Shown here piece by piece: positions 1 to 9,780 of a stretch of DNA of 64,000 nt; position 1 is the first letter of the stretch, and each line of letters begins with the position of its first letter. A program made the position numbers and the translations under genes. The stretch spans positions 308,573 through 372,572 of the forward strand of contig CAYSVH010000001.1 in the NCBI GenBank assembly GCA_964434425.1. The letters run 5' to 3'. The DNA comes from CALMEC01 sp964434425. Its GTDB lineage: Bacteria > Actinomycetota > Thermoleophilia > Miltoncostaeales > Miltoncostaeaceae. Under the pieces are notes generated by a model. The model was not told the origin of the DNA and made no database searches. It worked only from the letters and a program-made list of their open reading frames with translations.

Positions 1-1023
1 GGGATTCAGGGTCGGGATATCTCCGCGTCCGACCGGTCCTTCAACCCGAGACATCGCCAGCACCAGTTCCCGTTGCCTTCGTAGAGCGGGCGTCTTCGCG
101 TCGCTGAAACTCTCGTGGACGTAGCTCTCCCAGGCGGCGATCCACTGGGACTCTTGGATGAGGGCGAGTTGCTCCTTGAGCCCGTCCACGAATCCTTGAA
201 CCGCGTAGAGGACGAAGCCCACGGGGTCCTTGGATCGGCTGGCCTTGGCGAGCTCGCGGTAGTACCGGGACCGGGTCAGGTTGTAGTGATTGCTGAGAAG
301 GTGGGCGGCAGGTGCGGGCACCCCCGCTGATATCAGCAGCAGGAACTCCACCATTCGCGCCGTTCGCCCGTTCCCGTCACCGAAGGGGTGTATCCAGGCG
401 AGGTAGAGGTGCCCGAAGATGGCGCGAAGGACGGCAACCGCGGTGTCATGTCCTGGCACCTGAGGGCGGAAGGCGTCGCCATTGAGCCAATCGCACAGGT
501 GGCCCAATAGCGGTGCGGCGTACGCCGGAGACGGTGCCCTGTACGACCCCACCACTCGCGTCGAGTCGGCCCACTCGCCGGGCACCACGCCATCCTCGAC
601 CTCGAGTTCGTCGAGGACCATCCTGTTGTACCGCCTGATCCACTCGACTGTCAGTGCTGGGTGCGGGCTTCGGAGCACGTCTCGGAGCGTCTCGTTGCAG
701 GCGTCGACGATGTTCTGGACCTCGCGCCGCTGGTACTCCTGGGATGCCGGAAGATCCGAGGCGCCGTCGATGATCTGGAGGACCTGGTCTTCGGATAGCT
801 CGTTCCCTTCGATCGCTGCTGATCCCAGGGCTCCCTTGGCCAGGTACACCACCTGCAGGTTCTTCTGGAGATCAGGGGCGATGGGCGTCATGCGGATGTG
901 GTCGCATTTGGACTGGATCTCTGCAAGCAGCATCCAGACCTGTGGCGGCAGATCACTGGGGACGTTGAATGAGAGAAAAGGGTGCGACTCGGCCCATGGT
1001 TGGCCCTTCGATGTCCTCGTCAC
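1..1023 (-). CDS. Fic family protein, class II (3' end off the window)
   Basis: Fic enzymes transfer AMP (or a related group) onto a target protein hydroxyl and are often toxins or stress regulators. The frame is open from a GTG at 1023 to the window edge (341 codons). An AGGAGG ribosome site lies 10 bases upstream of that GTG, which decides the start. The active-site loop HPFGDGNGR is at about 351-400. A class II autoinhibitory motif, SAAIEGN, fitting [S/T]xxxE[G/N], lies N-terminal to the Fic core, so activity is probably held back by this helix. The N-terminal part resembles the Fic_N region seen in many chromosomal Fic proteins, and the C-terminal part after the core looks helical. The C-terminus is missing only because the window ends. 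No antitoxin gene is needed for class II. The target is unknown. Confidence 0.9.
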   Translation of the reverse strand, partial: MTRTSKGQPWAESHPFLSFNVPSDLPPQVWMLLAEIQSKCDHIRMTPIAPDLQKNLQVVYLAKGALGSAAIEGNELSEDQVLQIIDGASDLPASQEYQRREVQNIVDACNETLRDVLRSPHPALTVEWIRRYNRMVLDELEVEDGVVPGEWADSTRVVGSYRAPSPAYAAPLLGHLCDWLNGDAFRPQVPGHDTAVAVLRAIFGHLYLAWIHPFGDGNGRTARMVEFLLLISAGVPAPAAHLLSNHYNLTRSRYYRELAKASRSKDPVGFVLYAVQGFVDGLKEQLALIQESQWIAAWESYVHESFSDAKTPALRRQRELVLAMSRVEGPVGRGDIPTLNP

Positions 1024-1158
1024 TGTCCGTAAACCTCCTCTCAAGATTGCTGTAAACAAGGGACTATGGAGATTGTAGACGACTTTTTGTCCCTCGACGT
1101 GTCCCTCGGCGTGTCCCGGGGCTGTGTCCCCTGTGGGCAAGCCTGGCCACTAGCCTGA

Positions 1159-1419
1159 CTACGACATCGACTCGCCATCGATCTCCTCGAACAGGGCGTC
1201 GTGGATCATGGCGCGGGCGGCTGCGCTGAGGTGCCCGTCTCCGTGTTGTTTTCCGGCTCGCGCGCCGACGTTGCCGAGTGCGGTCCACAGATCGTTCCAG
1301 ACCGGCGCGATCTCGTCGCGGCGGACCGCGGTGCCCCCACGGTGTGACCAGCCGAGTGCCGTCATCGTCGCCGCGACCTCGTTGCCATCGACCCCCACTT
1401 TGGTCGTCGCCATGTGCAC
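1159..1419 (-). pseudogene. Truncated copy of the hypothetical gene at 21663-22472
   Basis: This 86-codon frame matches the last part of the 269-aa gene at 21663-22472 almost residue for residue (shared stretches include NEVAxTMTALGW, VRRDEIAPVWNDLWTALGN and MIHDALFEEIDGES). Similarity begins at the LHMATTKVG segment. Upstream of 1419 the sequence no longer matches the full copy, so the first two thirds of the gene are absent. Its ATG corresponds to an internal Met of the full-length protein, so I read it as a 5'-deleted remnant and not a small gene. Both copies lie on the minus strand and form a direct repeat on either side of the Tc toxin locus. Confidence 0.75.
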
Positions 1420-1911
1420 GAGGAACGTCTGTCGGGTGACTCCGCCAGCCGACGGGCCGACCAGGGTCGCCGTGCCGGTGATCGGGCGCGGTTTCGTTCT
1501 CTCGCAATCGCTCTCGCGTTTGGGCCGAGGGTCCTGCGGCTCGGGGCGCAGGCCGATCGACCGCTCTGAGGGAGCGGCCGAACGGCAGGTGAGAGAACAT
1601 CCGAATTACTGACAAGAAAAAGACACAATCGATGAGTTGTTTACGTCAGGACGTCATGAACGGTGTCGTCCAGTGCTATAGGCTCGTCCTGTGCTCTACG
1701 GTCGCCGGAACATGGATGTGTCCCTGATCCGGCCCTCGCCGCGCGCTCTGGCCATCGCCCGGGACAGCGGCGACGGCGCAGGGCCGATCACAGGAGCCAT
1801 CGCCGCCGTCCGCCGGCGCAGACAGTTCATGCGACTGCAGAGAGGCCACGGGTCGCGGCCCGAGCGCACGATGCGGGGTGCCCGGGCCGGTGGCAGGAGG
1901 TTCACGGGAGG
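1420..1911. other. 492-bp stretch without a recognisable gene, upstream of the Tc operon
   Basis: Frames here are open only because of high GC, and none resembles a known protein. The segment separates the gene remnant from the Tc operon and should hold the operon's promoter, but I cannot point to a convincing -35/-10 pair. A lower-GC patch at about 1597-1645 is the most promoter-like part. Confidence 0.5.
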
Positions 1912-4900
1912 ATGAACCCCGGCCGGACACCCGAATCGGTCTCACGTCTTCACGCGACTGATTCCTCGGGGTCCGCCACGAACAGGGTCACCGCGCCGTC
2001 GATCGCACTTCCGAAGGGCGGTGGTGCGATTCGAGGGATCGGTGAGAAGTTCACCGTTGGCGCGGTGACCGGAACCGGTAGTTTCACCATTCCTCTGCCG
2101 GTGAGCCCGGGTCGCGCCGGACTTCAGCCCCCGATCGCGCTGTCGTACGACTCCGGCGCCGGCAACGGACCGTTCGGACTGGGATGGACCCTCGGACTGC
2201 CGGCGATCACGCGGAAGACCGATCGGGGCCTGCCGCGCTACGAGGCCGCGGAGCCCGACGTGTTCCTCCTCTCGGGCGCCGAGGATCTCGTGCCCGCCAT
2301 GCGGGTGGATGCGGGCGGTGCGCTGGTGCGCGACGGGCACGGTGATCCGGTCGCCGACGAGGAGGACATCGGCGGCTTCCACATCGTCCGCTACCGGCCG
2401 CGCACCGAGGGCCTCTTCGCCCGCATCGAGCGGTGGTCCGACCTCAGCGACCCTGCCGCTTCGTTCTGGCGCACGGTCACCGGCGAGAACGTGACCTCGC
2501 TCTACGGCCGCGATGCGGGTTCGCGCATCGTCGATCCGGATGACCCGTCGCGCATCTTCAGCTGGCTGCTGTGCGAGTCGTACGACGACCTGGGTAACGG
2601 CATCGTGTACGAATACCGGCCCGAGGACGGGGCGGGCGTCGGCGTCGCCCTCGCCCACGAGGCCCATCGTTCCACGGCCGCCCGCACCGCTCAGAGGTAC
2701 CTGAAGTCCGTCCGGTACGGCAATGTCATCTCGCGGCTCCACCCGACGCGCGCCGCGGAGTGGCGCGACGACTGGCTGTTCGAACTGGTCTTCGACTACG
2801 GCGAAGGGCACTACCGTGACCTTCCGCTCGACCCCGGCGCGGCCACGGACGACCAGCTCCGCCACGTCCACGCATCCCTGGGCAGCGACGGCGCGTGGGC
2901 GACCCGGCCCGACCCGTTCTCAAGCTACCGGTCCGGGTTCGAACTCCGGACCTACCGTCGATGCGAACGCGTGCTCATGTTCCATCGCATTCCCGAACTG
3001 GGCGGTGAGCCGTATCTCGTCAAGGCACTCGAGTTCGACTACGCCGATCATGCTCCGCGGGACGCCGGCGTCGCCGAGCAGCTCGCGCACCAGGGCAGCA
3101 CGCCCTTCGCATCCCTGCTGGTCGCGGTCACCCAGCACGGGTTCGAGGCGGCCGACGAGGCGGTCACGGACGGCCCGAACGGCGAACGTCTCGTCCGCTA
3201 CGTCCGCCAGTCGATGCCTCCGGTGGCCTTCCGCTACAGCAGGGCGGCGTTCGACTTCGACGTCCGCGTGCTGGACGAGGACAGTGCCGCCAACCTGCCG
3301 GTGGGGCTGGGCGGCGGGTACGAATGGGTCGATCTCGACGCCGAGGGGTTGTCCGGCGTGCTCACCGAGCAGGCGGGCGAGTGGTGGTACAAACGCAACC
3401 TGGGCGACGGCGTCCTCGGCCCGCTGGAGCCCGTGTCGCCGCGGCCGGCGGGCGGGCTGGATGGAGGACGCCGGCTGCTCGACCTGGCGGGCGACGGACC
3501 TCTCGACCTCGTCGGGTTCACCGAACCGGTCGCCGGCTTCTACGAGCGTACGGACGACGCCGACTGGGCACCGCACCGCACGTTCCGCTCGCTGCCGAAC
3601 CTGGACTGGGACGACCCGGATCTGCGATTCGCCGATCTCACCGGCGACGGCCACGCCGACATCATCGTCAGCGAGGCCGACGCGTTCGCGTGGTATCCAT
3701 CGCTCGGGGAGGAGGGGTTCGACGCGTGCCACACGACGCCTCAGCCGTTTGACGAGAACGTCGGACCGCGCCTGGTCTTCGCCGACGGGACCGACTCGAT
3801 CCATCTGGCCGACATGTCCGGTGACGGGCTCGCCGACCTGGTGCGGGTGCGCAACGGTGAGGTCTCGTACTGGCCCAATCTGGGGTACGGGCGCTTCGGG
3901 ACCCGGGTGGTGATGGACGGGCCTCCGTGGTTCGACCACGACGACCAGTTCGATCCGGCGCGCATCCGGCTGGCCGACATCGACGGCAGCGGCGTCACGG
4001 ACATCGTCTACCTCGGCCGGGCGGACACGCGCGTCCACTTCAACCGGTCCGGCAACGGGCTGAGCGAGGGGCTCGTCATCACCGGGTTCCCGCCCGTCGA
4101 CAACCTGGCGTCGGTGTCGACCGTCGACCTCCTCGGCAACGGCACCTCCTGCCTCGTGTGGTCGTCGCCGCTTCCCGGGGACGAGCGCAGCCGAATCCGG
4201 TACATCGACCTGATGCCCGCCGGCAAGCCCAATCTGCTGGTCGAGATCCACAACAACCTCGGGGCGGAGACCACCGTCCACTACGCGCCGTCCACGCGTT
4301 TCTCGCGCGATGACCAGAGGCGCGGCACACCGTGGATCACGCGACTGCCCTTCCCGGTGCACGTGGTTGATCGCATCGAGACCGTCGACAGGGTCAGCGG
4401 CAACCGCTTCGTCAGCCGCTACGAGTACCACCACGGGTACTTCGACGGCGTCGAGCGTGAGTTCCGCGGGTTCGCCCGCGTGGATCAGTACGACACCGCG
4501 GAGTACGACCCGCTGCCCGCCGCCACGAACGTCGAAGCCGGATCGTATGTTCCACCGACCCTGACCCGGTCGTGGTTCCACACGGGCGCCCACTTCGGCC
4601 GTCAGCGGATCTCGCGTCTGTGTGCCGACGAGTACTACCGTGAAGCCGGCCTGTCGCCGGAGGAAGCGACGTCGCGTCTGCTCGAGGACACCATCCTGCC
4701 GGATGGGCTGACGGTCGAGGAGGAGAGGGAGGCCTGCCGCGCGCTTCGCGGGACACTGCTGCGACAGGAGGTCTACGCGCTCGACGGCTCGGACGGGCCC
4801 GGCCATCCGTTCGGCCATCCGTACGTGGTCACCGAGCAGAACGCGGCGGTGCGGCTCGTCCAGCCGCGGATCGGGCGGGCGAACGCCGTCGTCCTCACGC

Positions 4901-7900
4901 ACGCCTCGGAGATGGTGACGTACCAGTACGAGAGGAACCCGGCCGACCCTCGGATCACGCACACCCTCACCCTCGGCGTCAACAGGTTCGGCCAGCCCAC
5001 ACGGGGGGCGACCGTGTCATATGGACGGCGCAGCCCGGATCCCGCTCTGCCGGCGACGCTCCAACCGGAGCAGGTCCGGCTCACCGTTCTCGCGACCGAG
5101 ACCGACTACACGAACGCGCTGATCGACCCGGCGGCGACGCCGGACGACCACCGGCTGCCGGTTCCGTGGGCGGTCCGGGCATATGAGGTGACCGGGGTCG
5201 CCCCGGCGGGGACAAGCATGCGGTTCACGCGCGACGAACTCGACGGAGCGATCGCCGCGGCGGCCGAGCTTCCCTACGAAGCCGTGCCGACCACGGGCCT
5301 GGTCGAGAAGCGTCTCATCGAGCATGACCGCACGCGCTACCGCAGGGACGATCTGTCCGGCCCGTGCCCCTGGGGCAGGATCGAATCACGGGCGCTGTCG
5401 TTCGAGTCGTACCGGTTGTCGTTGACGCCGGGTCTCGTGGCGGCGGTGTATCGGCGGACCATCACCGGCGTGGTCCAGGATCTCCTCCCCGATCCTGCCG
5501 CCGTGCTCCGGGTCGGCGCGGGCACGGCCGGAGATACCGCGGCGGGCAGGGGCGGGTACGTCGATCTGGACGGTGCATGGTGGATCCCCTCCGGCCGGGC
5601 CCTCTACAGCGTCGATCCCGACGCGTCGCCCGCCGAGGAACTCGACGAGGCGCTCACCCACTTCTTCCTTCCGCGCCGGTACCGGAACCCGTTCCACACC
5701 CGCGGCACGCCGACGGAGTCGACCGTCACCTTCGATCCGCACGATCTCCAGCCGGTTACGAGCGTCGACGCCCTCGGCAACACGACCGGGGCCGAACTCG
5801 ACTACCGCACGCTGTCGCCGGCCACCGTCACCGGCCCCAACGGCGAGCGCACCGCCGTCGCGTTCGACGCCCTCGGGATGGTGGTCGCCACGGCGACCAT
5901 GGGCAGATCTTCGGGAGCCCCGCAGGGGGACGGCATCGGTGCGATCGACCTCACGCTCACGGAGGCGCAGATCGCCCGTGCCTTCGCCGAGCCCCTCGTC
6001 GCGCCCGCGGCCCTGCTCGGTACCGCGACCACCCGCCTTGTCTACGACCTGTTCGCCTACACCCGCACACGAGCGGCCGCGCAGCCGGATCCCGCCGGTG
6101 TGTACACGCTCGCCCGCGAGACCCACGAGTCGGATCTCCCGGCGGGGGCGGCGACCCGGGTCCAGCACGCATTTTCGTATTCGGACGGCTTCGGGCGCGA
6201 GATCCAGAAGAAGATCCCGGCGGAGGGCGGGCGCTGGGTCGGCAGCGAGTGGACCGAGTTCGACAACAAGGGCAACCCGGTGCGCCAGTGGGAGCCGTTC
6301 TTCTCCGCCACGCATCGCTGCGACTTCGACGCCCGGATCGGGGTCGCCAAGACCCTCTTCTACGACCCGCTCAGCCGCGTCGTCGCCGTGCTGCATCCGA
6401 ACCACACGTATGAGAAGACGGTGTTCGACGCATGGCACCACGCGACCTTCGACGTGAACGACACCGTCGCCGCCAGGGGCCGGGAGACGGGTGATCCGCG
6501 CACGGACCCGGACATCTCCGGTCTCGTCGCCGGTCACTTCCGGCGTCTGCCCGCGGGCTGGCGCACGTGGTGGGAGCGCCGGCAGGCCGCCGGTGCCACC
6601 GTCGCCGAACGGGAGGCCGCCGCCAAGGCCGCCGCCCACGCCGCAACGCCGACCACCGTGTACCTCGATTCGCTTGGCCGGACGTTTCTGACCCGTGTGC
6701 ACAACGGGTTCGACGGCGCCGGTGACCCGCTGCTGCTCGACACCTACGTGATCCTCGACATCGAGGGCAACCCGCGCCGGGTGGTCGACGCCGAGGGACG
6801 CATCGTCGCCACCCACGACTACGACGTGGTCGGGAGCACGATCCACCAGGCGAGCATGGAGGCGGGGGAGCGCTGGATGCTGAACGACGTCGCCGGCAAC
6901 ATGATCCGTGCCTGGGACGGCCGGGGCCACGACTTCACCACCGAGTACGACGCGCTGCGCCGGCCCGTCCGGCACCTCGTGGTGGGAGGCGGCGCCCACT
7001 CCGACCCCGGCACCCGTGCTGGCCCGGTGCTGTATCAGCGCACCGAGTACGGCGAGGGGCAGCCGACCGCCGCCGCCCGGTTCCTGCGCGGACGTGTATT
7101 TCGTCAGTATGACGCTGCCGGTGTGGTGACGAACTCCTACGACTTCAAGGGCAATGTCGTCCGGCAGGTCCGTGCCGTGGCCCCCGGCCACCGCACCGCG
7201 ATCGACTGGGCGCGGCCGCAGCCAGCCGGGTCCCGGTACGTGGGCACGACCATGTACGACGCCCTCAACCGTCCGATCCAGCAGATCGCCCCTCGCCCTG
7301 ACGTTGCTGCCGCTCCCCGGGATGTCACCCAGCCCGTGTACAACGAGGCCGGGCTGCTCGAGGCGCTGCATGTGTGGACCGGGCTGGCGGCCGATCCTGC
7401 CGGTCTTCTCGATCCGCTCGTCACGGCTCCGGCCGCGGTGGGCGTGGACGCCGTCGACTACGACGCGAGGGGTCTGCGGACGTCGATCGTCTACCGCAAC
7501 GGTGTCGTCACCGACTATGCGTACGACCCCGACACGTTCCGGCTCGTCGGCCTCACCACACGGCGCGGTGGGAGCGGCACGCTGCTGCAGGATCTCCGGT
7601 TCACCTACGACCCGGCCGGCAACGTCACCGAGATCCGCGACGGCGCCCAGCGCGACGTGTTCTTCGCCAACCAGGTGGCGAGTGCGCAGAACCGGTACAC
7701 GTACGACGCCACGTACCGGCTGGTGCACGCCACGGGCCGCGAACACGTCGGCCAGGCGGGTGCCCCCACGCTTCACACATATAACGACTGGCGGCGTCTG
7801 CGCCTCCCGCGTCCCGGTGACGGCGGCGCCATGGCCCGCTACGAGGAGGCGTACGAGTACGACCGGACCGGGAACCTCCTGACCATCACCCACACCTCGG

Positions 7901-9762
7901 GTGTCGCCGGTGCCGGATGGACGCGCACGTTCACCCACGGTGAGGCGACCCAGCTCGACGACCCTGTGGGCGGGGTGCCGAGGCCAAGCAACCGGCTGTC
8001 GTCGTCGACGTCCGGCGGAGTCACCGAGACGTTCAGCGTGAGCGGCGAGGGCTACGACCCGCACGGCAACCTCCTGGGGATGCCGCACCTGGCCGAGATG
8101 GCCTGGGACTTCCGTGATCGTCTGCGTGTGACCGCGCGTCAGCGGATCGACGCGTCGGACGCCGAGGGTGCCGAACGCGACGGCGACCGCACCTACTACG
8201 TCTACGACGCCGCGGGGACGCGCATCCGCAAGGTCACCGAGGCGGGCGGGACGGTGAAGGAGGAGCGGCTCTACCTCGGCGGCGTCGAGGTCTATCGAAA
8301 ACACACCGGCCGGTACTCCGGGCTGGAGCGCCGGTCGCTGCACGTAATGGACGACCAGCGGCGGATCGCGTTCATCGACATGCGCAACGCCGTCGACGAC
8401 GGCTCGCCGGCCACCCTCGCCCGCTACCAGTTCGGCAACCATCTCGGGTCGGCGACGCTCGAGGTGGACGGGCAGCAGGCCGCGGACGTCATCTCCTACG
8501 AGGAGTACTCGCCGTACGGGGCGACGACCTACCAGGCCGTGCGCACCGACATCGGGGTGCCGGCCAAGCGATACCGCTACACGGGTAAGGAACGCGACGA
8601 GGAGAGCGGCCTCTACTACCACGGTGCGAGGTACTACGCGCCCTGGCTCGCGAGGTGGACGAGTTGCGATCCCAAGCCCACCGATAATCGCTACCGCTAC
8701 GTCGACTCGAACCCCGTCGTGCTGCGTGATCCCGACGGCGCGGATGCGCAATGCGCCGGCCAGGAGGGATGTGACCTGACCCTGCTGGACATTGTCCGGG
8801 CCAACAAGCAGGTCATCCAGAAGTACGGGGCTGGGGAGTGGATGCTCAGCCAGGACGCGGCGAAGGAACTCCAGGCCCTGAAGAACCAGGCGAGAGAGGC
8901 GAACTTCGCGAGAGCGACGGAAGAAGCCGAGGCGAAGGCGGCGAAAGGTCCCAGCCGTTGGGACCGGTTCACCGCGTACGTGGGTGAGAAGTGGCATGCG
9001 GTGTCGGAGCGGATCTCCGAGACGGGTGCCGTCAAGTCGATCAATGAGACGAGGGACTCGCTCAAGGAGACCGCCCGGAACGTCGGTTCGGAGCAGCTCG
9101 ACGATGCGTTCGGAGGCATCCAGCGAAGCCAGCAGACGAAGGGCGCCCAGGTATACGAGACCGCCGCTCACATGGGAGGCGAGATCGGTGAACTCGGCTA
9201 TGAGGCGATCGAGGCCCAGGCGGTGCCGGTGATGCTCAAGGGCGGTGGAGCCCTGCTCAAGGGCGGCACGACCATGCTGGCCAGTCTGACCGCGCCCGTC
9301 ACGACCACCATCGGCGGGAACCGCATGAGGTCGTGGCTGACGTCGGTGCTCGTCGGTACGTCACGTTCACAGTTCAGGGATGCGGCTCAGAGGATCATCC
9401 GGAGCCGTCCCGACCACCCGCTGAAGGCGCTCCTCGGGGCGAACGGCAGGTTCCTCAACCCGACGGCCAAGGGGCTGACGCAGGTTGATTGGATGTTCGA
9501 TCCACGATTCGTTGAAGCCGGTCACGTGGTGAGCAAGAAGTCCGGTCAGGCCGAGAAGCTCGTCTTGATGTCGACCCACAAGAACCGCTGGCTCTCATCG
9601 ACGGTTGAGCATCCGTCGCGCGGGGGTGCATTCGCCGACCTCCCATCCCAGGCCCTGGACATCGGCGGCGTCGCCGTCGACCTCGACTTGGCCGACGACC
9701 TCGTCAAGGCCGGCTATCTCGATTCCCAGGTGGTGCTCAACGCACCCCGGATTACGTTCTGA
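1912..9762 (+). CDS. Tc toxin TcB-TcC fusion (SpvB / Rhs-repeat cocoon with C-terminal effector)
   Basis: This is the B and C components of a Tc toxin in one 2616-aa chain. In the family, TcB and TcC form a hollow Rhs/YD-repeat cocoon that stores a cleaved C-terminal effector and docks on the TcA channel. Residues about 35-340 form an SpvB domain (KGGGAIRGIGEKFTVG, then LSYDSGAGNGPFGLGW). FG-GAP-like DLTGDGxAD repeats and the TcdB middle region follow, with many YD repeats to about residue 2270. The Rhs core ends with YYxARYYxPWLxRW and VLRDPDG at about 2271-2276, the position of self-cleavage in TcC proteins. The last 340 residues are the variable effector. The frame stays open upstream to 1663, but the ATG at 1912 follows AGGAGG by 11 bases and fits the family. 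TcA follows after 18 bases, so the two are co-transcribed. No signal peptide or lysis gene is seen beside it. Confidence 0.93.
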   Translation: MNPGRTPESVSRLHATDSSGSATNRVTAPSIALPKGGGAIRGIGEKFTVGAVTGTGSFTIPLPVSPGRAGLQPPIALSYDSGAGNGPFGLGWTLGLPAITRKTDRGLPRYEAAEPDVFLLSGAEDLVPAMRVDAGGALVRDGHGDPVADEEDIGGFHIVRYRPRTEGLFARIERWSDLSDPAASFWRTVTGENVTSLYGRDAGSRIVDPDDPSRIFSWLLCESYDDLGNGIVYEYRPEDGAGVGVALAHEAHRSTAARTAQRYLKSVRYGNVISRLHPTRAAEWRDDWLFELVFDYGEGHYRDLPLDPGAATDDQLRHVHASLGSDGAWATRPDPFSSYRSGFELRTYRRCERVLMFHRIPELGGEPYLVKALEFDYADHAPRDAGVAEQLAHQGSTPFASLLVAVTQHGFEAADEAVTDGPNGERLVRYVRQSMPPVAFRYSRAAFDFDVRVLDEDSAANLPVGLGGGYEWVDLDAEGLSGVLTEQAGEWWYKRNLGDGVLGPLEPVSPRPAGGLDGGRRLLDLAGDGPLDLVGFTEPVAGFYERTDDADWAPHRTFRSLPNLDWDDPDLRFADLTGDGHADIIVSEADAFAWYPSLGEEGFDACHTTPQPFDENVGPRLVFADGTDSIHLADMSGDGLADLVRVRNGEVSYWPNLGYGRFGTRVVMDGPPWFDHDDQFDPARIRLADIDGSGVTDIVYLGRADTRVHFNRSGNGLSEGLVITGFPPVDNLASVSTVDLLGNGTSCLVWSSPLPGDERSRIRYIDLMPAGKPNLLVEIHNNLGAETTVHYAPSTRFSRDDQRRGTPWITRLPFPVHVVDRIETVDRVSGNRFVSRYEYHHGYFDGVEREFRGFARVDQYDTAEYDPLPAATNVEAGSYVPPTLTRSWFHTGAHFGRQRISRLCADEYYREAGLSPEEATSRLLEDTILPDGLTVEEEREACRALRGTLLRQEVYALDGSDGPGHPFGHPYVVTEQNAAVRLVQPRIGRANAVVLTHASEMVTYQYERNPADPRITHTLTLGVNRFGQPTRGATVSYGRRSPDPALPATLQPEQVRLTVLATETDYTNALIDPAATPDDHRLPVPWAVRAYEVTGVAPAGTSMRFTRDELDGAIAAAAELPYEAVPTTGLVEKRLIEHDRTRYRRDDLSGPCPWGRIESRALSFESYRLSLTPGLVAAVYRRTITGVVQDLLPDPAAVLRVGAGTAGDTAAGRGGYVDLDGAWWIPSGRALYSVDPDASPAEELDEALTHFFLPRRYRNPFHTRGTPTESTVTFDPHDLQPVTSVDALGNTTGAELDYRTLSPATVTGPNGERTAVAFDALGMVVATATMGRSSGAPQGDGIGAIDLTLTEAQIARAFAEPLVAPAALLGTATTRLVYDLFAYTRTRAAAQPDPAGVYTLARETHESDLPAGAATRVQHAFSYSDGFGREIQKKIPAEGGRWVGSEWTEFDNKGNPVRQWEPFFSATHRCDFDARIGVAKTLFYDPLSRVVAVLHPNHTYEKTVFDAWHHATFDVNDTVAARGRETGDPRTDPDISGLVAGHFRRLPAGWRTWWERRQAAGATVAEREAAAKAAAHAATPTTVYLDSLGRTFLTRVHNGFDGAGDPLLLDTYVILDIEGNPRRVVDAEGRIVATHDYDVVGSTIHQASMEAGERWMLNDVAGNMIRAWDGRGHDFTTEYDALRRPVRHLVVGGGAHSDPGTRAGPVLYQRTEYGEGQPTAAARFLRGRVFRQYDAAGVVTNSYDFKGNVVRQVRAVAPGHRTAIDWARPQPAGSRYVGTTMYDALNRPIQQIAPRPDVAAAPRDVTQPVYNEAGLLEALHVWTGLAADPAGLLDPLVTAPAAVGVDAVDYDARGLRTSIVYRNGVVTDYAYDPDTFRLVGLTTRRGGSGTLLQDLRFTYDPAGNVTEIRDGAQRDVFFANQVASAQNRYTYDATYRLVHATGREHVGQAGAPTLHTYNDWRRLRLPRPGDGGAMARYEEAYEYDRTGNLLTITHTSGVAGAGWTRTFTHGEATQLDDPVGGVPRPSNRLSSSTSGGVTETFSVSGEGYDPHGNLLGMPHLAEMAWDFRDRLRVTARQRIDASDAEGAERDGDRTYYVYDAAGTRIRKVTEAGGTVKEERLYLGGVEVYRKHTGRYSGLERRSLHVMDDQRRIAFIDMRNAVDDGSPATLARYQFGNHLGSATLEVDGQQAADVISYEEYSPYGATTYQAVRTDIGVPAKRYRYTGKERDEESGLYYHGARYYAPWLARWTSCDPKPTDNRYRYVDSNPVVLRDPDGADAQCAGQEGCDLTLLDIVRANKQVIQKYGAGEWMLSQDAAKELQALKNQAREANFARATEEAEAKAAKGPSRWDRFTAYVGEKWHAVSERISETGAVKSINETRDSLKETARNVGSEQLDDAFGGIQRSQQTKGAQVYETAAHMGGEIGELGYEAIEAQAVPVMLKGGGALLKGGTTMLASLTAPVTTTIGGNRMRSWLTSVLVGTSRSQFRDAAQRIIRSRPDHPLKALLGANGRFLNPTAKGLTQVDWMFDPRFVEAGHVVSKKSGQAEKLVLMSTHKNRWLSSTVEHPSRGGAFADLPSQALDIGGVAVDLDLADDLVKAGYLDSQVVLNAPRITF
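8740..9762 (+). other. Variable C-terminal effector region of the TcB-TcC fusion
   Basis: After the RDPDG junction come about 340 residues unlike the Rhs core. First is a helical, charged stretch rich in Ala, Glu and Lys, then a Gly/Ala-rich possibly membrane-active segment around MLKGGGALLKGGTTMLASL. The compact C-terminal domain of about 110 residues starts near HPLKALLGANGRFLNP and contains EAGHVVSKKSG, a later STHKNRW and VEHPSRGGAF. The conserved-looking His, Lys and Ser residues suggest a polymorphic-toxin enzyme of the nuclease type (it reminds me of the polymorphic toxin type 5 group), but this assignment is weak. Its activity cannot be read from sequence alone. Confidence 0.5.
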
Positions 9763-9780
9763 CGACACGGAGGCCCGACG

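Noticed and set aside
1637..1682. TTGTTT and TATAGG as promoter boxes for the Tc operon
   Set aside because: Spacing is more than 30 bases, far from the 16-19 expected.
5386..9171. Long open frame antisense to the TcB-TcC gene
   Set aside because: It mirrors codon structure of the plus-strand Rhs gene; the translation is Arg/Val/Gly-rich without any domain. A shadow of high-GC third positions.
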